A stretch of DNA of 64,000 nucleotides, from the NCBI RefSeq assembly GCF_900169265.1, contig NZ_FXYX01000014.1, positions 29,712 to 93,711 of the forward strand, read 5' to 3'. How positions within the stretch are numbered: the stretch's first letter is position 1; every line of letters starts with the position of its first letter. Below the pieces are notes generated by a model. That model saw only the letters and a list, made by a program, of their open reading frames with translations, was not told the origin of the DNA and did not search any database. The stretch is from Brevibacterium iodinum ATCC 49514 (GTDB lineage: Bacteria; Actinomycetota; Actinomycetes; Actinomycetales; Brevibacteriaceae). Below, one piece after another: positions 26,114-34,268 of the stretch. The position numbers and the translations under genes are program-made.

Positions 26114-27502
26114 CTAGTCTAGTCGACGGGTGCGCAGGCTGTCATGTCCGGTTTCGTGCTCTTCCTTACGTCCCAGGTCCAGAGATTCCTTAGGTCCTAT
26201 GACCGCGGTTTCCGTGGGCGCAGATCCATCCCCTCGCCGAGGCGGCCCCGCCGTGACCGTGCCACCGCGGATTCCGCGACGGTAGAGGTTCTCACCGGCC
26301 ATGATGACGACGAGGACGAGAGCGAGGAGTCGCAGCAGGGTGAATAGGGCGACCCAGGTGGGGTCGAGTCCTTCGTCCTTTTCGAAGCCGGAGACATCGC
26401 CGAGTTGGATGGCGATGGCGAAGACCGCCTCGGCGAGCGTCCAGACGATGAGCACCCACCACCGGCGGATGGACAGAGCGACGAAGGGCAGCAGCCACAG
26501 GCTGTCCCACGGCATGAGGCCAGGAGCCAGCAGCAGGCATCCGCCGATGAGCAGGCATGCGGACACGGCCGGGTCGAGGCCGGTGCGACGGCCCAGATAG
26601 AGGCTGACGGCCACGGCGAGGACGACTCCGGCACTGGCGATGATCCACACCGGCGCCCAGACGGAGGTGTCGCCGACTTCGGCCATGAGCAGGATCGAGG
26701 CGAAAGAGCCGCCGTCGATGGCATCGGAGTACCAGTGGATGATCCGGTCGATCGCGGTGAGATCGACGACGAGCAGCACCGCCGAGGTGATCATGGCCGC
26801 GGCGAGCATCATCCGCGGATTGCGCGGCTTCAGTCCCCGGGCCGGATTCGGTCCGGCCAGGGTCAGCGCCAGGAGGACGAGGAGGGCGAGGGGGTTGATG
26901 AACGTCGCAATGCCCAGCAGCACACCGGTCAACCACCCGCGCGGACGCAGCGGTGGGGGGCCGATGAAGAGTGCCATCGCCCAGATGCTCAGGGCCACGG
27001 CGAACGGATCGAGAGTCGATCCGAGGGTGAAGAGGATGAGCGGAGAGGCGAAGACTGCGACGAGCCACCCGCGGAAGCGGGCGAGAGCGAGGAGTCCGAC
27101 GCCGAGAGCTGCGATCCCCGCGGTGTTGAGCAGGAGCACGCCGACCATGAACACGGAGACGTCGTCGGTGAACAGGTGGAACAGGTCGACCAGGCGGGCT
27201 TCCAGTGGGGCCAAGGCCGCCGCTCCGCCGTGAGACCGGCCGAGCACCTCGGGATTGACGTCACCGGAGAAGGCTGTGGACAGGGAGCCTGCGCACATCC
27301 TCGCCGAGGCGGACGGCTGTTCGTATCCCGAGCTCAGACACGGTCCCTGCAGGGCCAGAGCCAAGAACGTGGTGACACCGAGGATCGCCGCCAGCACATA
27401 CGCCTGGGAGCTGCGGAACCGGCGCCCGGCAGCACCCAGGTGAATGCCGACCGGACCGCCGAGCAGAGGCTCGGCGATCCGGGTGCTGGACTTCGAGGGC
27501 AT
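26114..27502 (-). CDS. Polytopic membrane protein, GT87-like (Rv0051-type)
   Basis: 462 aa, about 10-12 membrane helices (e.g. YVLAAILGVTTFLALALQ, LLNTAGIAALGVGLLAL, ASPLILFTLGSTLDPFAVAL). The long first extracellular loop has paired Cys (QGPCLSSGYEQP, ARMCAG), as in actinobacterial GT-C/GT87 mannosyltransferase-like proteins. It occupies the same place, between rpsF and ponA, as Rv0051 of Mycobacterium tuberculosis. A lipid-linked sugar transferase for the envelope is a fair inference; no reaction is shown. It follows ponA by 26 bp and is probably co-transcribed. Confidence 0.75.
   Translation of the reverse strand: MPSKSSTRIAEPLLGGPVGIHLGAAGRRFRSSQAYVLAAILGVTTFLALALQGPCLSSGYEQPSASARMCAGSLSTAFSGDVNPEVLGRSHGGAAALAPLEARLVDLFHLFTDDVSVFMVGVLLLNTAGIAALGVGLLALARFRGWLVAVFASPLILFTLGSTLDPFAVALSIWAMALFIGPPPLRPRGWLTGVLLGIATFINPLALLVLLALTLAGPNPARGLKPRNPRMMLAAAMITSAVLLVVDLTAIDRIIHWYSDAIDGGSFASILLMAEVGDTSVWAPVWIIASAGVVLAVAVSLYLGRRTGLDPAVSACLLIGGCLLLAPGLMPWDSLWLLPFVALSIRRWWVLIVWTLAEAVFAIAIQLGDVSGFEKDEGLDPTWVALFTLLRLLALVLVVIMAGENLYRRGIRGGTVTAGPPRRGDGSAPTETAVIGPKESLDLGRKEEHETGHDSLRTRRLD
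26225..26248. repeat. 24 bp sequence shared with 21023-21046
   Basis: Second copy of the 24 bp identity described at 21023. Here it lies within the 3' part of the GT87-like gene, so it is tolerated in coding sequence. Confidence 0.7.
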
Positions 27503-27528
27503 GACTCGAGGTTACCGGTCAGCCACGA

Positions 27529-29988
27529 TCAATCGCCTCCGAGGTCCGCAGCACCGCCGCCGCCGTTGTCACCGGTGCCGCCTCCGGAGCCGTTTCCGCC
27601 GCCGGAACCATTCCCGGGTCCATCGCCGCCGGACGAGCCTTCACCGCCGCCGCCTCCGGAGTCCTTGTTGTTTCCGTTGCCGGAGTCGCCTCCGCCGCCG
27701 TCACCAGACGAATCGTCCTTCGAGTCCTTGCCGTCACCGCCGCCGTCCTTTCCGTCGGAGTCCTTCGAGCCTTCGTCAGAGCCCTTCGAGCCTTCGTCAG
27801 AGCCGTCCTTCGAGCCTTCTTCCTTGCCCTTCTCGTCTCCGTCGGAACCCTTGTCCTTGTCCTCGTCGTCCTTGGGAGTCTCGATCGGAGCCTTGGGCTC
27901 CTCCTTCTCCTCGTCCCCACCGCTGCCGTCGTTGCTGCCGGCAGGCGCCTTGGGTTCGGGCTTCGGAGCCGGGGCCGGATTCGAGTTCTTCGGCTTCGGC
28001 TTATCGGGCAGTTCGCCGCGCGCCGGGAACTGCTCGACCTTCTCTCCCTGCAGAGCGTTCTTCATATAGTCCGTCCATACCTGCACGGGGAACGAACCAC
28101 CGGTGACTTCGCCGCGTCCGCCGAAAGCACCGATCGACGTCTGCTTGCCGTCGACTTCGCGGTACAGCACCACCGAGGTCGCGAGGTTCGGGGTGTATCC
28201 GGAGAACCATGCCGCCGTATTGCCGTTCGTCGTACCGGTCTTGCCGGCCGCAGGTCGCCCGAGGTTCTGGGCATAGCTGCCCGAACCGCCCTGAACGACC
28301 TGGCTCAGTGCGTACGAGGTCTCGGCACCAACGGCCTTGTCGAAGACGCGCTTGCCCTTGGTCTCAGCCTTGTACACTTCCTTGTCCTCGGCGCCCTGGT
28401 AAATCGTCTTGATCGAGTGGGTCTCGTGATGGACTCCGTTCGCAGCGAACGTCGCGTACGCCGACGCCATGTCGATGGGCTTGACGCTGGGAGTACCGAG
28501 CACGTTCGAGGGGTTCTTGGTCAGATCGATCGAGCAGCCACCGGTGTCACCGGACGCCTTCTCCTTGTCGGTGCAGTTCTCGCTCAGGCCCGCGCGTTCG
28601 GCGACGTCGACGGTCTTCTCCGGTCCGACCTGCACGTTGAGCGCGGCATAGGCGGTGTTGATCGAGGATTGCGTCGCCTTGAGCAGACTGACGGGGCCGT
28701 AGCTCGTATTGCCGAAGTTCTTCACGTTCCACGGCGTGCCGTCGTTGTTCAGTGTTGTCGGGCTGGAACCCGGATAGGAGTCGGTCAGTCGCACGCCGTT
28801 CTCCAGGCCTGCGACGAGCGCGAAGGGCTTGAACGTCGAACCGGCCTGCACATGGCTCTGTGTCGAGGCGTTGAACGCCTGATCGAGGTAGTTCTTGCCG
28901 CCGTAGAAGGCTGCGATCCCACCGTCATCAGGGTCGATCGAGACGAGTCCCGCCTGCATGCCTTCAGGCTGTTCCTGCGGGAGCGTCTTGATGGCCTGCT
29001 CGGCCGCCTTCATCCGATCCTTGTCGAAGGTGGTGACGATGTTGTAGCCGCCGCGGTCCAGCTGAGCCTCATCGATGTCGAGCTTCCGCAGCGCCTCGCG
29101 GCGGACGAAGTCCCACATGTAGCCCTTCTGGCCCGACAGTGAGGACTCCTTGTTCTGCTTCTTCACCTCGGGCATCTCGACCTTCGCCGCCTGCTTTTCG
29201 GTGATGAAGCCTTCGTCGACCATCGATTTCACGACGTAGTCGAAGCGATCCTGGTAGGCCTCGGGATTGTCCGAGGGATCAGCAGCACCAGGACGCTGGA
29301 TCATCGCGGCCAGCAGTGCGGACTCGCTGACGTTGAGCTCCGAGGCCGGCTTGTCGAAGTAGTTCTGGCTGGCGACCTCGATGCCGTAGGAGCGGCGCCC
29401 GAGGTAGATGGTGTTGAGGTAGTTCGCGAGGATCTCGTCCTTCGACTGCTGCTGGTCGATCTTGAGCGAAATGAACATCTCCTTGATCTTGCGGTCGAAG
29501 GAGTGCTCGTTCGTGAGGTAGAAGTTCTTCACGTACTGCTGGGTGATCGTCGAACCGCCACCCGCGTACTTGTTCGTGGCCACGCCGACGACAGCACGGG
29601 AGAGTCCCTTGATCGAGATGCCGCGGTTCTCGTAGAACGAGGTGTCCTCGGCAGCGATCGCAGCCTTCTGCATCGGCTCGGAGATCTCGTCGATCTCCAC
29701 GGACTTGCGGTCCTCGACCTTATACTGGCCAATCGGCGTCTTGCCGTCGCTGTAGTAGATCGTCGAGGTCTGACCGGTAGCCTCGAGGTTCGGCTCGGGG
29801 ATGTCCGTTGCGGCATAGCCGATGGCGAACGCCACGCACAGGGCGATGACGAGGCTGAGCCCGCCGACGACGAGTACACGGATGCTCGGCAGGAAACGGG
29901 TCCATCCGCTCACACCCGCTCGCGGGTAGTTGAGCAGGTTCTTCGTATTCCTGCCGATGTTCTTGGCTGTGTGTTGTCCCTTAGCCAC
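27529..29988 (-). CDS. ponA: Bifunctional penicillin-binding protein (class A PBP)
   Basis: 819 aa. One membrane anchor (VLVVGGLSLVIALCVAFAIG, residues ~34-55), glycosyltransferase-51 domain (EDTSFYENRGISIKGLSRA, GGSTITQQYVKNFYL, later LAAMIQRP), and transpeptidase domain with the nucleophile in GSTFKPFA, SSIN and KTGTTNGNTAAWF. It polymerises and cross-links peptidoglycan outside the membrane. After ~residue 655 comes an unusually long tail of ~160 residues: Pro/Lys first, then Lys/Asp/Gly/Ser repeats ending in pure Gly/Ser/Asn, probably threaded through the wall. Same order as ponA1 in mycobacteria. Confidence 0.95.
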   Translation of the reverse strand: MAKGQHTAKNIGRNTKNLLNYPRAGVSGWTRFLPSIRVLVVGGLSLVIALCVAFAIGYAATDIPEPNLEATGQTSTIYYSDGKTPIGQYKVEDRKSVEIDEISEPMQKAAIAAEDTSFYENRGISIKGLSRAVVGVATNKYAGGGSTITQQYVKNFYLTNEHSFDRKIKEMFISLKIDQQQSKDEILANYLNTIYLGRRSYGIEVASQNYFDKPASELNVSESALLAAMIQRPGAADPSDNPEAYQDRFDYVVKSMVDEGFITEKQAAKVEMPEVKKQNKESSLSGQKGYMWDFVRREALRKLDIDEAQLDRGGYNIVTTFDKDRMKAAEQAIKTLPQEQPEGMQAGLVSIDPDDGGIAAFYGGKNYLDQAFNASTQSHVQAGSTFKPFALVAGLENGVRLTDSYPGSSPTTLNNDGTPWNVKNFGNTSYGPVSLLKATQSSINTAYAALNVQVGPEKTVDVAERAGLSENCTDKEKASGDTGGCSIDLTKNPSNVLGTPSVKPIDMASAYATFAANGVHHETHSIKTIYQGAEDKEVYKAETKGKRVFDKAVGAETSYALSQVVQGGSGSYAQNLGRPAAGKTGTTNGNTAAWFSGYTPNLATSVVLYREVDGKQTSIGAFGGRGEVTGGSFPVQVWTDYMKNALQGEKVEQFPARGELPDKPKPKNSNPAPAPKPEPKAPAGSNDGSGGDEEKEEPKAPIETPKDDEDKDKGSDGDEKGKEEGSKDGSDEGSKGSDEGSKDSDGKDGGGDGKDSKDDSSGDGGGGDSGNGNNKDSGGGGGEGSSGGDGPGNGSGGGNGSGGGTGDNGGGGAADLGGD

Positions 29989-30348
29989 CCAAGGTCCTCC
30001 AGGTCAGTCAGCCTGCCGCAATGCGTGGCGACGAGGTCCGAAAAAGGTCAAAGACGCCAACCAGTCTCGCACGCATTCATTAGTAGAGGATGAAAAAGTG
30101 CTGAGCCTGACTCCCTGCAGACACGCCAGGTTACCGAACCGTTCTCAAAGTAACCCCGCATTCGGCATCTCACCAGCCATTTTACTTGACTGCAAGAGAA
30201 TCAACCATGACGAGTGCGTGTTTGCTCACATTCAACCGTGCGCTCACTTTTCGACCGTTGCCGCCGTCGATCAACTGGGAGCCCGCTTTTCGGCCCGAGT
30301 AACAGCCGAAAAGCGGGCTCCTGCTTGAACGAGCCTTCACGGCGACGC
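29989..30348. other. Intergenic region upstream of ponA
   Basis: 360 bp without a supported gene. It should hold the ponA promoter (minus strand) and contains the terminator of the acyl-CoA synthetase gene at 30278-30321. The short open frames lack coding character. Confidence 0.6.
30278..30321 (-). terminator. Terminator of the acyl-CoA synthetase gene
   Basis: Perfect 17 bp inverted repeat GGAGCCCGCTTTTCGGC (30278-30294) and its complement (30305-30321), 27 bp past the stop of the minus-strand gene. Confidence 0.85.
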
Positions 30349-32055
30349 TCAGCTCTTGAGGTCGAAGTCCGTATCGGCGTACTCGTTGCCCTCGACAGCG
30401 GGTTCGCCGCTGAACGGATGCAGCTGGTCTTCGCGGGCGCGCAGCTCGACGCGACGGATCTTTCCGGAGATCGTCTTCGGCAGCTCGGCGAACTCGAGTC
30501 GGCGGATGCGCTTGTACGGAGCCAGGTTCTCTCGGCAGTAGGCGAGGATCGACCGCGCCGTCTCGGCATCGGCCTCGAACTTGCTCGAGACGACGACATA
30601 CGCCTTGGGCACAGCCAGTCGAACCGGATCCGGCGACGGCACGACGGCCGCCTCGGCGACGGCCTCGTGTTCGATGAGCACGCTTTCGAGCTCGAAGGGG
30701 GAGAGCCGGTAGTCGCTGGCCTTGAACACGTCATCGGCGCGACCGACGTACGTGATGTAGCCGTCCTCATCCCGGGAGGCCACATCGCCGGTGTGGTAGA
30801 CGCCGCCTTCGAAGGCCTCAGCGGTCTTCTCCGGGTTGCTCCAGTAACCGGTGGTCAGGCCGATAGGACGGGGATCGAGACGCAGGCAGATCTCGCCCTC
30901 ATCGCCTTCCTCACCGGTCGCCGGGTCGATGAGCACGACGTCGAATCCGGGCAGGGCCTTGCCCATCGAACCGTACTTGAGCTCCTGATCGGGCGAATTG
31001 CCGATCTGCAGGGTCGACTCGGTCTGACCGAAGCCGTCGCGGATGAGCACACCCCATTCGCTGTGAACACGGTCGATGATCTCGGGATTGAGGGGCTCAC
31101 CGGCGCCCAGAGCCTTCGTCGGGGGGTGCTTCAGGTGGCTGAGGTCGGCCTGGATGAGCATGCGCCACACGGTCGGCGGTGCGCAGAAGCTCGTCACTCC
31201 CACTCGGTCCATGGTCTCCATGAGGGCGTTGGCGTCGAAGCGCGAGTAGTTGTAGAGGAAGACGCAGGCTTCGGCGATCCACGGGGTGAAGATGTTCGAC
31301 CAGGCGTGCTTGGCCCAGCCAGGCGATGCGACATTGAGGTGGACGTCACCGGGTGTCAGTCCCATCCAGTACATCGTCGAGAGGTGACCGACTGGGTAGG
31401 AGACATGGGTGTGCGCGACCATCTTCGCCTTCGAGGTGGTTCCCGAGGTGAAGTAGAGGAGCATCAGGTCATCGGCACGAGAGCTGCCTTGAGGGTCGAA
31501 CTCGGTGCTCTCATCATCGGCATCGGAGTAGCTGTAGTCCTGCTGGCGGGTGGGCTCGCCGCCGACGACGATGCGGACGACTTCGACATCGACGTCATCG
31601 AACTTCGCGGCATCCTCGGCGCCTGCGACGACGAACTCGGCCTGACCGCGCTCGGCACGGTCGGTGAGGTCGATGGGTCCCAGCTGTGTGGTGGCCGGCA
31701 TGAGCACGGCACCGAGCTTGATGCCGGCGAGCATCGTCTCCCACAGCTCGACCTGGTTGTTGAGCATGACCATGACATGGTCGCCCCGCTTGATTCCGGC
31801 TCGGCGGAAATGATTCGCCACCTGATTCGACCGCGCGGACAGCTCCGCGAAGCTCCACTTGCCCTCGGTCCCGTCCTGTTCGACGATCCACAGAGCCGGC
31901 TTGTCGTTGTTCTCGGCGATCTTGTCGAACCAGTCGAGCGCGAAGTTGAAGTGTGTGAGACGTGGCCAGTCGAACTGGTCGCGGGCGGCCTCGTAGTCGC
32001 TGCGGAGCTCGATCAGCTTGTCTCGGGCAGCGCGGAACTCCTCGGTCACTGTCAT
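30349..32055 (-). CDS. AMP-dependent acyl-CoA synthetase (acetyl/medium-chain type)
   Basis: 568 aa from ATG 32055, chosen because AGGTGAGGAGACC lies just upstream. ANL adenylating motifs: LLYFTSGTTSKAKMVAHTH (A3; key TSGTTSKAK), GFGQTEST (A5), YHTGDVASRDEDGY (A7) and the catalytic lysine near the end in LPKTISGKIRR (A10). The sequence resembles MACS-type and actinobacterial acetyl-CoA synthetase-like enzymes that make acyl-CoA from short or medium carboxylates and ATP. A near-perfect palindrome 26 bp upstream suggests control by a dedicated repressor. Confidence 0.9.
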   Translation of the reverse strand: MTVTEEFRAARDKLIELRSDYEAARDQFDWPRLTHFNFALDWFDKIAENNDKPALWIVEQDGTEGKWSFAELSARSNQVANHFRRAGIKRGDHVMVMLNNQVELWETMLAGIKLGAVLMPATTQLGPIDLTDRAERGQAEFVVAGAEDAAKFDDVDVEVVRIVVGGEPTRQQDYSYSDADDESTEFDPQGSSRADDLMLLYFTSGTTSKAKMVAHTHVSYPVGHLSTMYWMGLTPGDVHLNVASPGWAKHAWSNIFTPWIAEACVFLYNYSRFDANALMETMDRVGVTSFCAPPTVWRMLIQADLSHLKHPPTKALGAGEPLNPEIIDRVHSEWGVLIRDGFGQTESTLQIGNSPDQELKYGSMGKALPGFDVVLIDPATGEEGDEGEICLRLDPRPIGLTTGYWSNPEKTAEAFEGGVYHTGDVASRDEDGYITYVGRADDVFKASDYRLSPFELESVLIEHEAVAEAAVVPSPDPVRLAVPKAYVVVSSKFEADAETARSILAYCRENLAPYKRIRRLEFAELPKTISGKIRRVELRAREDQLHPFSGEPAVEGNEYADTDFDLKS

Positions 32056-32080
32056 TGTGGTCTCCTCACCTTTCGCCACC

Positions 32081-32100
32081 GTCACATCATGTGACGTCAC
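32081..32100. promoter_or_regulatory. Palindromic operator candidate upstream of the acyl-CoA synthetase gene
   Basis: GTCACAT-C-ATGTGAC (32081-32095) is a perfect 7+7 inverted repeat, overlapping a second palindrome GTGACGTCAC (32091-32100). It lies 26-45 bp upstream of the start codon on the minus strand, where a repressor would block the promoter. The regulator is not encoded nearby. Confidence 0.5.
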
Positions 32101-32163
32101 GCACAAATCTAAACGATTACGAAGCTATCAGCACTGATCAGCCGGTGAGCAGGCGGGGGTCGG

Positions 32164-33639
32164 TCACTGACCGTGGGATTCCCACCAGGAGCGCAGCTCC
32201 GCCTCGGCGCGTTCAGGTCCGAGCGGCCCGTGCTCCATCCGCAGCTCGAGCAGATGCTTGTACGCCCTGCCCACCAGCGGTGATGGTTCGATATCGAGGA
32301 TCGCCATGATCTGCTTGCCGTCGAGGTCCGGGCGGATCGAATCGAGTTCTTCCTGTTTCGCTAGGGCCTCGATGCGCTCTTCCAAGTCGTCATAGGCGAA
32401 AGCGAGCCGATCGGCCTTCCGCTTGTTCCGGGTGGTCACGTCCGCACGGGTGAGAATGTGCAGCCGCGACAGCAGCCGTCCCGCGTCGGTGACATAGCGG
32501 CGCACCGCCGAATCCGTCCACCCGGCATCGCCGTAGCCGTAGAAGCGCAGATGCAGTTCGACGAGGCGGCCGACCGCCTTCGTCGTGTCCTTGTCGAAGC
32601 GCAGCGCCTTCATCCGCTTGGCCGTGAGCTTCGCCCCCACCGCATCGTGATGGTAGAACGTCACGGCACCGCCGGGCTGGAAGCGCCGAGTGGCGGGCTT
32701 GCCGACATCGTGCATGAGCGCGGCGAAACGCACGACGAAGTCCGGCACGCGCAGGCGCTGCGGATCGTCGTCGGCCATTCCAGCCTCCTCTTGAGCTGCG
32801 GCATATCGGCTCTCGAGTTCGACGGCCTGACGCAGCACGGTCAGCGAATGCTGGTAGACGTCCTTGTGCCGATGATGCTCATCGGTCTCGAGCTGCAGTC
32901 CGGACACCTCGGGGAGGACATGGTCGGCGATTCCGGTGCGCACGAGCAGGTCGATTCCGGCGACCGGATCGATGCCGGTGATGAGCTTGACGAGTTCGAC
33001 CTGGACGCGTTCGGCGGAGATGATCTCGATCCGGTCGGCCATCGCCGTCATCGCCTCTTCCACCTCAGGCACGGGGTCGAGCCCGAGCTGGGAGGTGAAC
33101 CGGGCCGCGCGCATCATCCGCAGCGGATCATCGGAGAACGAATCCGCGGCCGCCCCGGGGGTGCGGATGCGACCGGCGATGAGGTCGTCGAACCCCTGAT
33201 GCGGGTCGACGAACGTCTTCGAGGGCAGTCGGATCGCCATCGCCCCGATGGTGAAGTCGCGGCGGACGAGGTCGGCGTCGAGGTCCGTGCCGAAAGCGAC
33301 GACAGGTTTGCGCGAATCCTCTTCATAGGCTTCGGCACGATAGGTCGTGATCTCGATCTGGACGCCGGATTTCACGGCCCCGATGGTGCCGAATTCGCGT
33401 CCGATGTCCCAGTGTGTGTCGACCCAGTCGGAGATCAGCCCGAGGATGTCGTCGGGGTGGGCGTCGGTGGTGAAGTCGAGGTCCGGCATGGGGCGACCGA
33501 GCAGCGCGTCACGGACGGAACCGCCGACGAGGGCGAGTTCGAAACCGGCTGAGGAGAACCTCTGACCCAGCGGGCCGAGGATGTGCTCGAGTTCGTCGAG
33601 CTTGTCGTGCAGTCGGTTGTGCGCGGTCTGCGGATCCAC
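32164..33639 (-). CDS. pcnA: CCA tRNA nucleotidyltransferase
   Basis: 491 aa. Nucleotidyltransferase head LALVGGSVRDALLGR with catalytic DLDFTTDA, then RRDFTIGAMA, the poly(A)-polymerase/CCA head-neck DDPLRMMRAARF, and a C-terminal HD domain (FAALMHDVGKP). It adds or repairs the 3' CCA of tRNAs. The HD domain and the 491-residue size match actinobacterial PcnA (Rv3907c). It is divergent from the NUDIX gene, as in mycobacteria. Confidence 0.95.
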   Translation of the reverse strand: MDPQTAHNRLHDKLDELEHILGPLGQRFSSAGFELALVGGSVRDALLGRPMPDLDFTTDAHPDDILGLISDWVDTHWDIGREFGTIGAVKSGVQIEITTYRAEAYEEDSRKPVVAFGTDLDADLVRRDFTIGAMAIRLPSKTFVDPHQGFDDLIAGRIRTPGAAADSFSDDPLRMMRAARFTSQLGLDPVPEVEEAMTAMADRIEIISAERVQVELVKLITGIDPVAGIDLLVRTGIADHVLPEVSGLQLETDEHHRHKDVYQHSLTVLRQAVELESRYAAAQEEAGMADDDPQRLRVPDFVVRFAALMHDVGKPATRRFQPGGAVTFYHHDAVGAKLTAKRMKALRFDKDTTKAVGRLVELHLRFYGYGDAGWTDSAVRRYVTDAGRLLSRLHILTRADVTTRNKRKADRLAFAYDDLEERIEALAKQEELDSIRPDLDGKQIMAILDIEPSPLVGRAYKHLLELRMEHGPLGPERAEAELRSWWESHGQ

Positions 33640-33779
33640 CGAGCTCCTTCAATTCTTCAGATCTCTGCTCTTGCCCATGGGAACTCGTCTCCCGCCTCCA
33701 GGCGTGAGTTCCGGTCTCCATAAGCCTACCGGGAGCAGATGACACGAAACTTCCAAGCTTCGCCTACTAAGGTAGGAGA

Positions 33780-34268
33780 ATGACCACACCGATGCCCAAG
33801 CCGGGACCCCGCACGTCCCGCCGCACCACAGTGGAGGAGATCTCCGCCGGTGGCATCGTTGTCGACTTCTCTCATCCGAAGCTGGCCGTGGCCGTCATCG
33901 CGCGCATCAATCGCGCCGGCCGGATCGAATGGTGCCTTCCCAAGGGGCATCTCGAAGGAACGGAGACCCCCGCCGAGGCGGCCCGCCGTGAGGTCGAAGA
34001 GGAGACCGGGATCGCGGGGCAGATCATCTGCCCGCTGGGAACCGTCGACTACTGGTTCACCGTGACCGGAATCCGGATCCACAAACTCGTCCACCATTTC
34101 CTGCTGCGTGCACAGTCGGGGACTCTGACCGTGGATAATGATCCTGACCAAGAAGCGATCGATGCGGCGTGGGTGCCCTTCAACGACCTGCGTTCGCGAC
34201 TCTCGTTCGCCAATGAGCGCCGAATCGTCGCCGCCGCCCGACCGATGGTGTCCCGACTGGAGCAGTGA
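33780..34268 (+). CDS. NUDIX hydrolase (MutT4-like)
   Basis: 162 aa. The Nudix box is complete (GHLEGTETPAEAARREVEEE minus its last residues: G-x5-E-x7-R-E-V-x-E-E-x-G-I, at about residues 57-79). It hydrolyses a nucleoside diphosphate linked to another group; the exact substrate is unknown. The position, divergent from pcnA and first in the DUF6049-murJ operon, matches mutT4 (Rv3908) of mycobacteria. Its stop overlaps the DUF6049 start by 4 bp (34265-34268). Confidence 0.9.
   Translation: MTTPMPKPGPRTSRRTTVEEISAGGIVVDFSHPKLAVAVIARINRAGRIEWCLPKGHLEGTETPAEAARREVEEETGIAGQIICPLGTVDYWFTVTGIRIHKLVHHFLLRAQSGTLTVDNDPDQEAIDAAWVPFNDLRSRLSFANERRIVAAARPMVSRLEQ

Noticed and set aside
27519..28106. Pro/Ser-rich open frames antisense to the ponA tail
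   Set aside because: They arise from the low-complexity Gly/Ser/Asp codons of ponA on the other strand.
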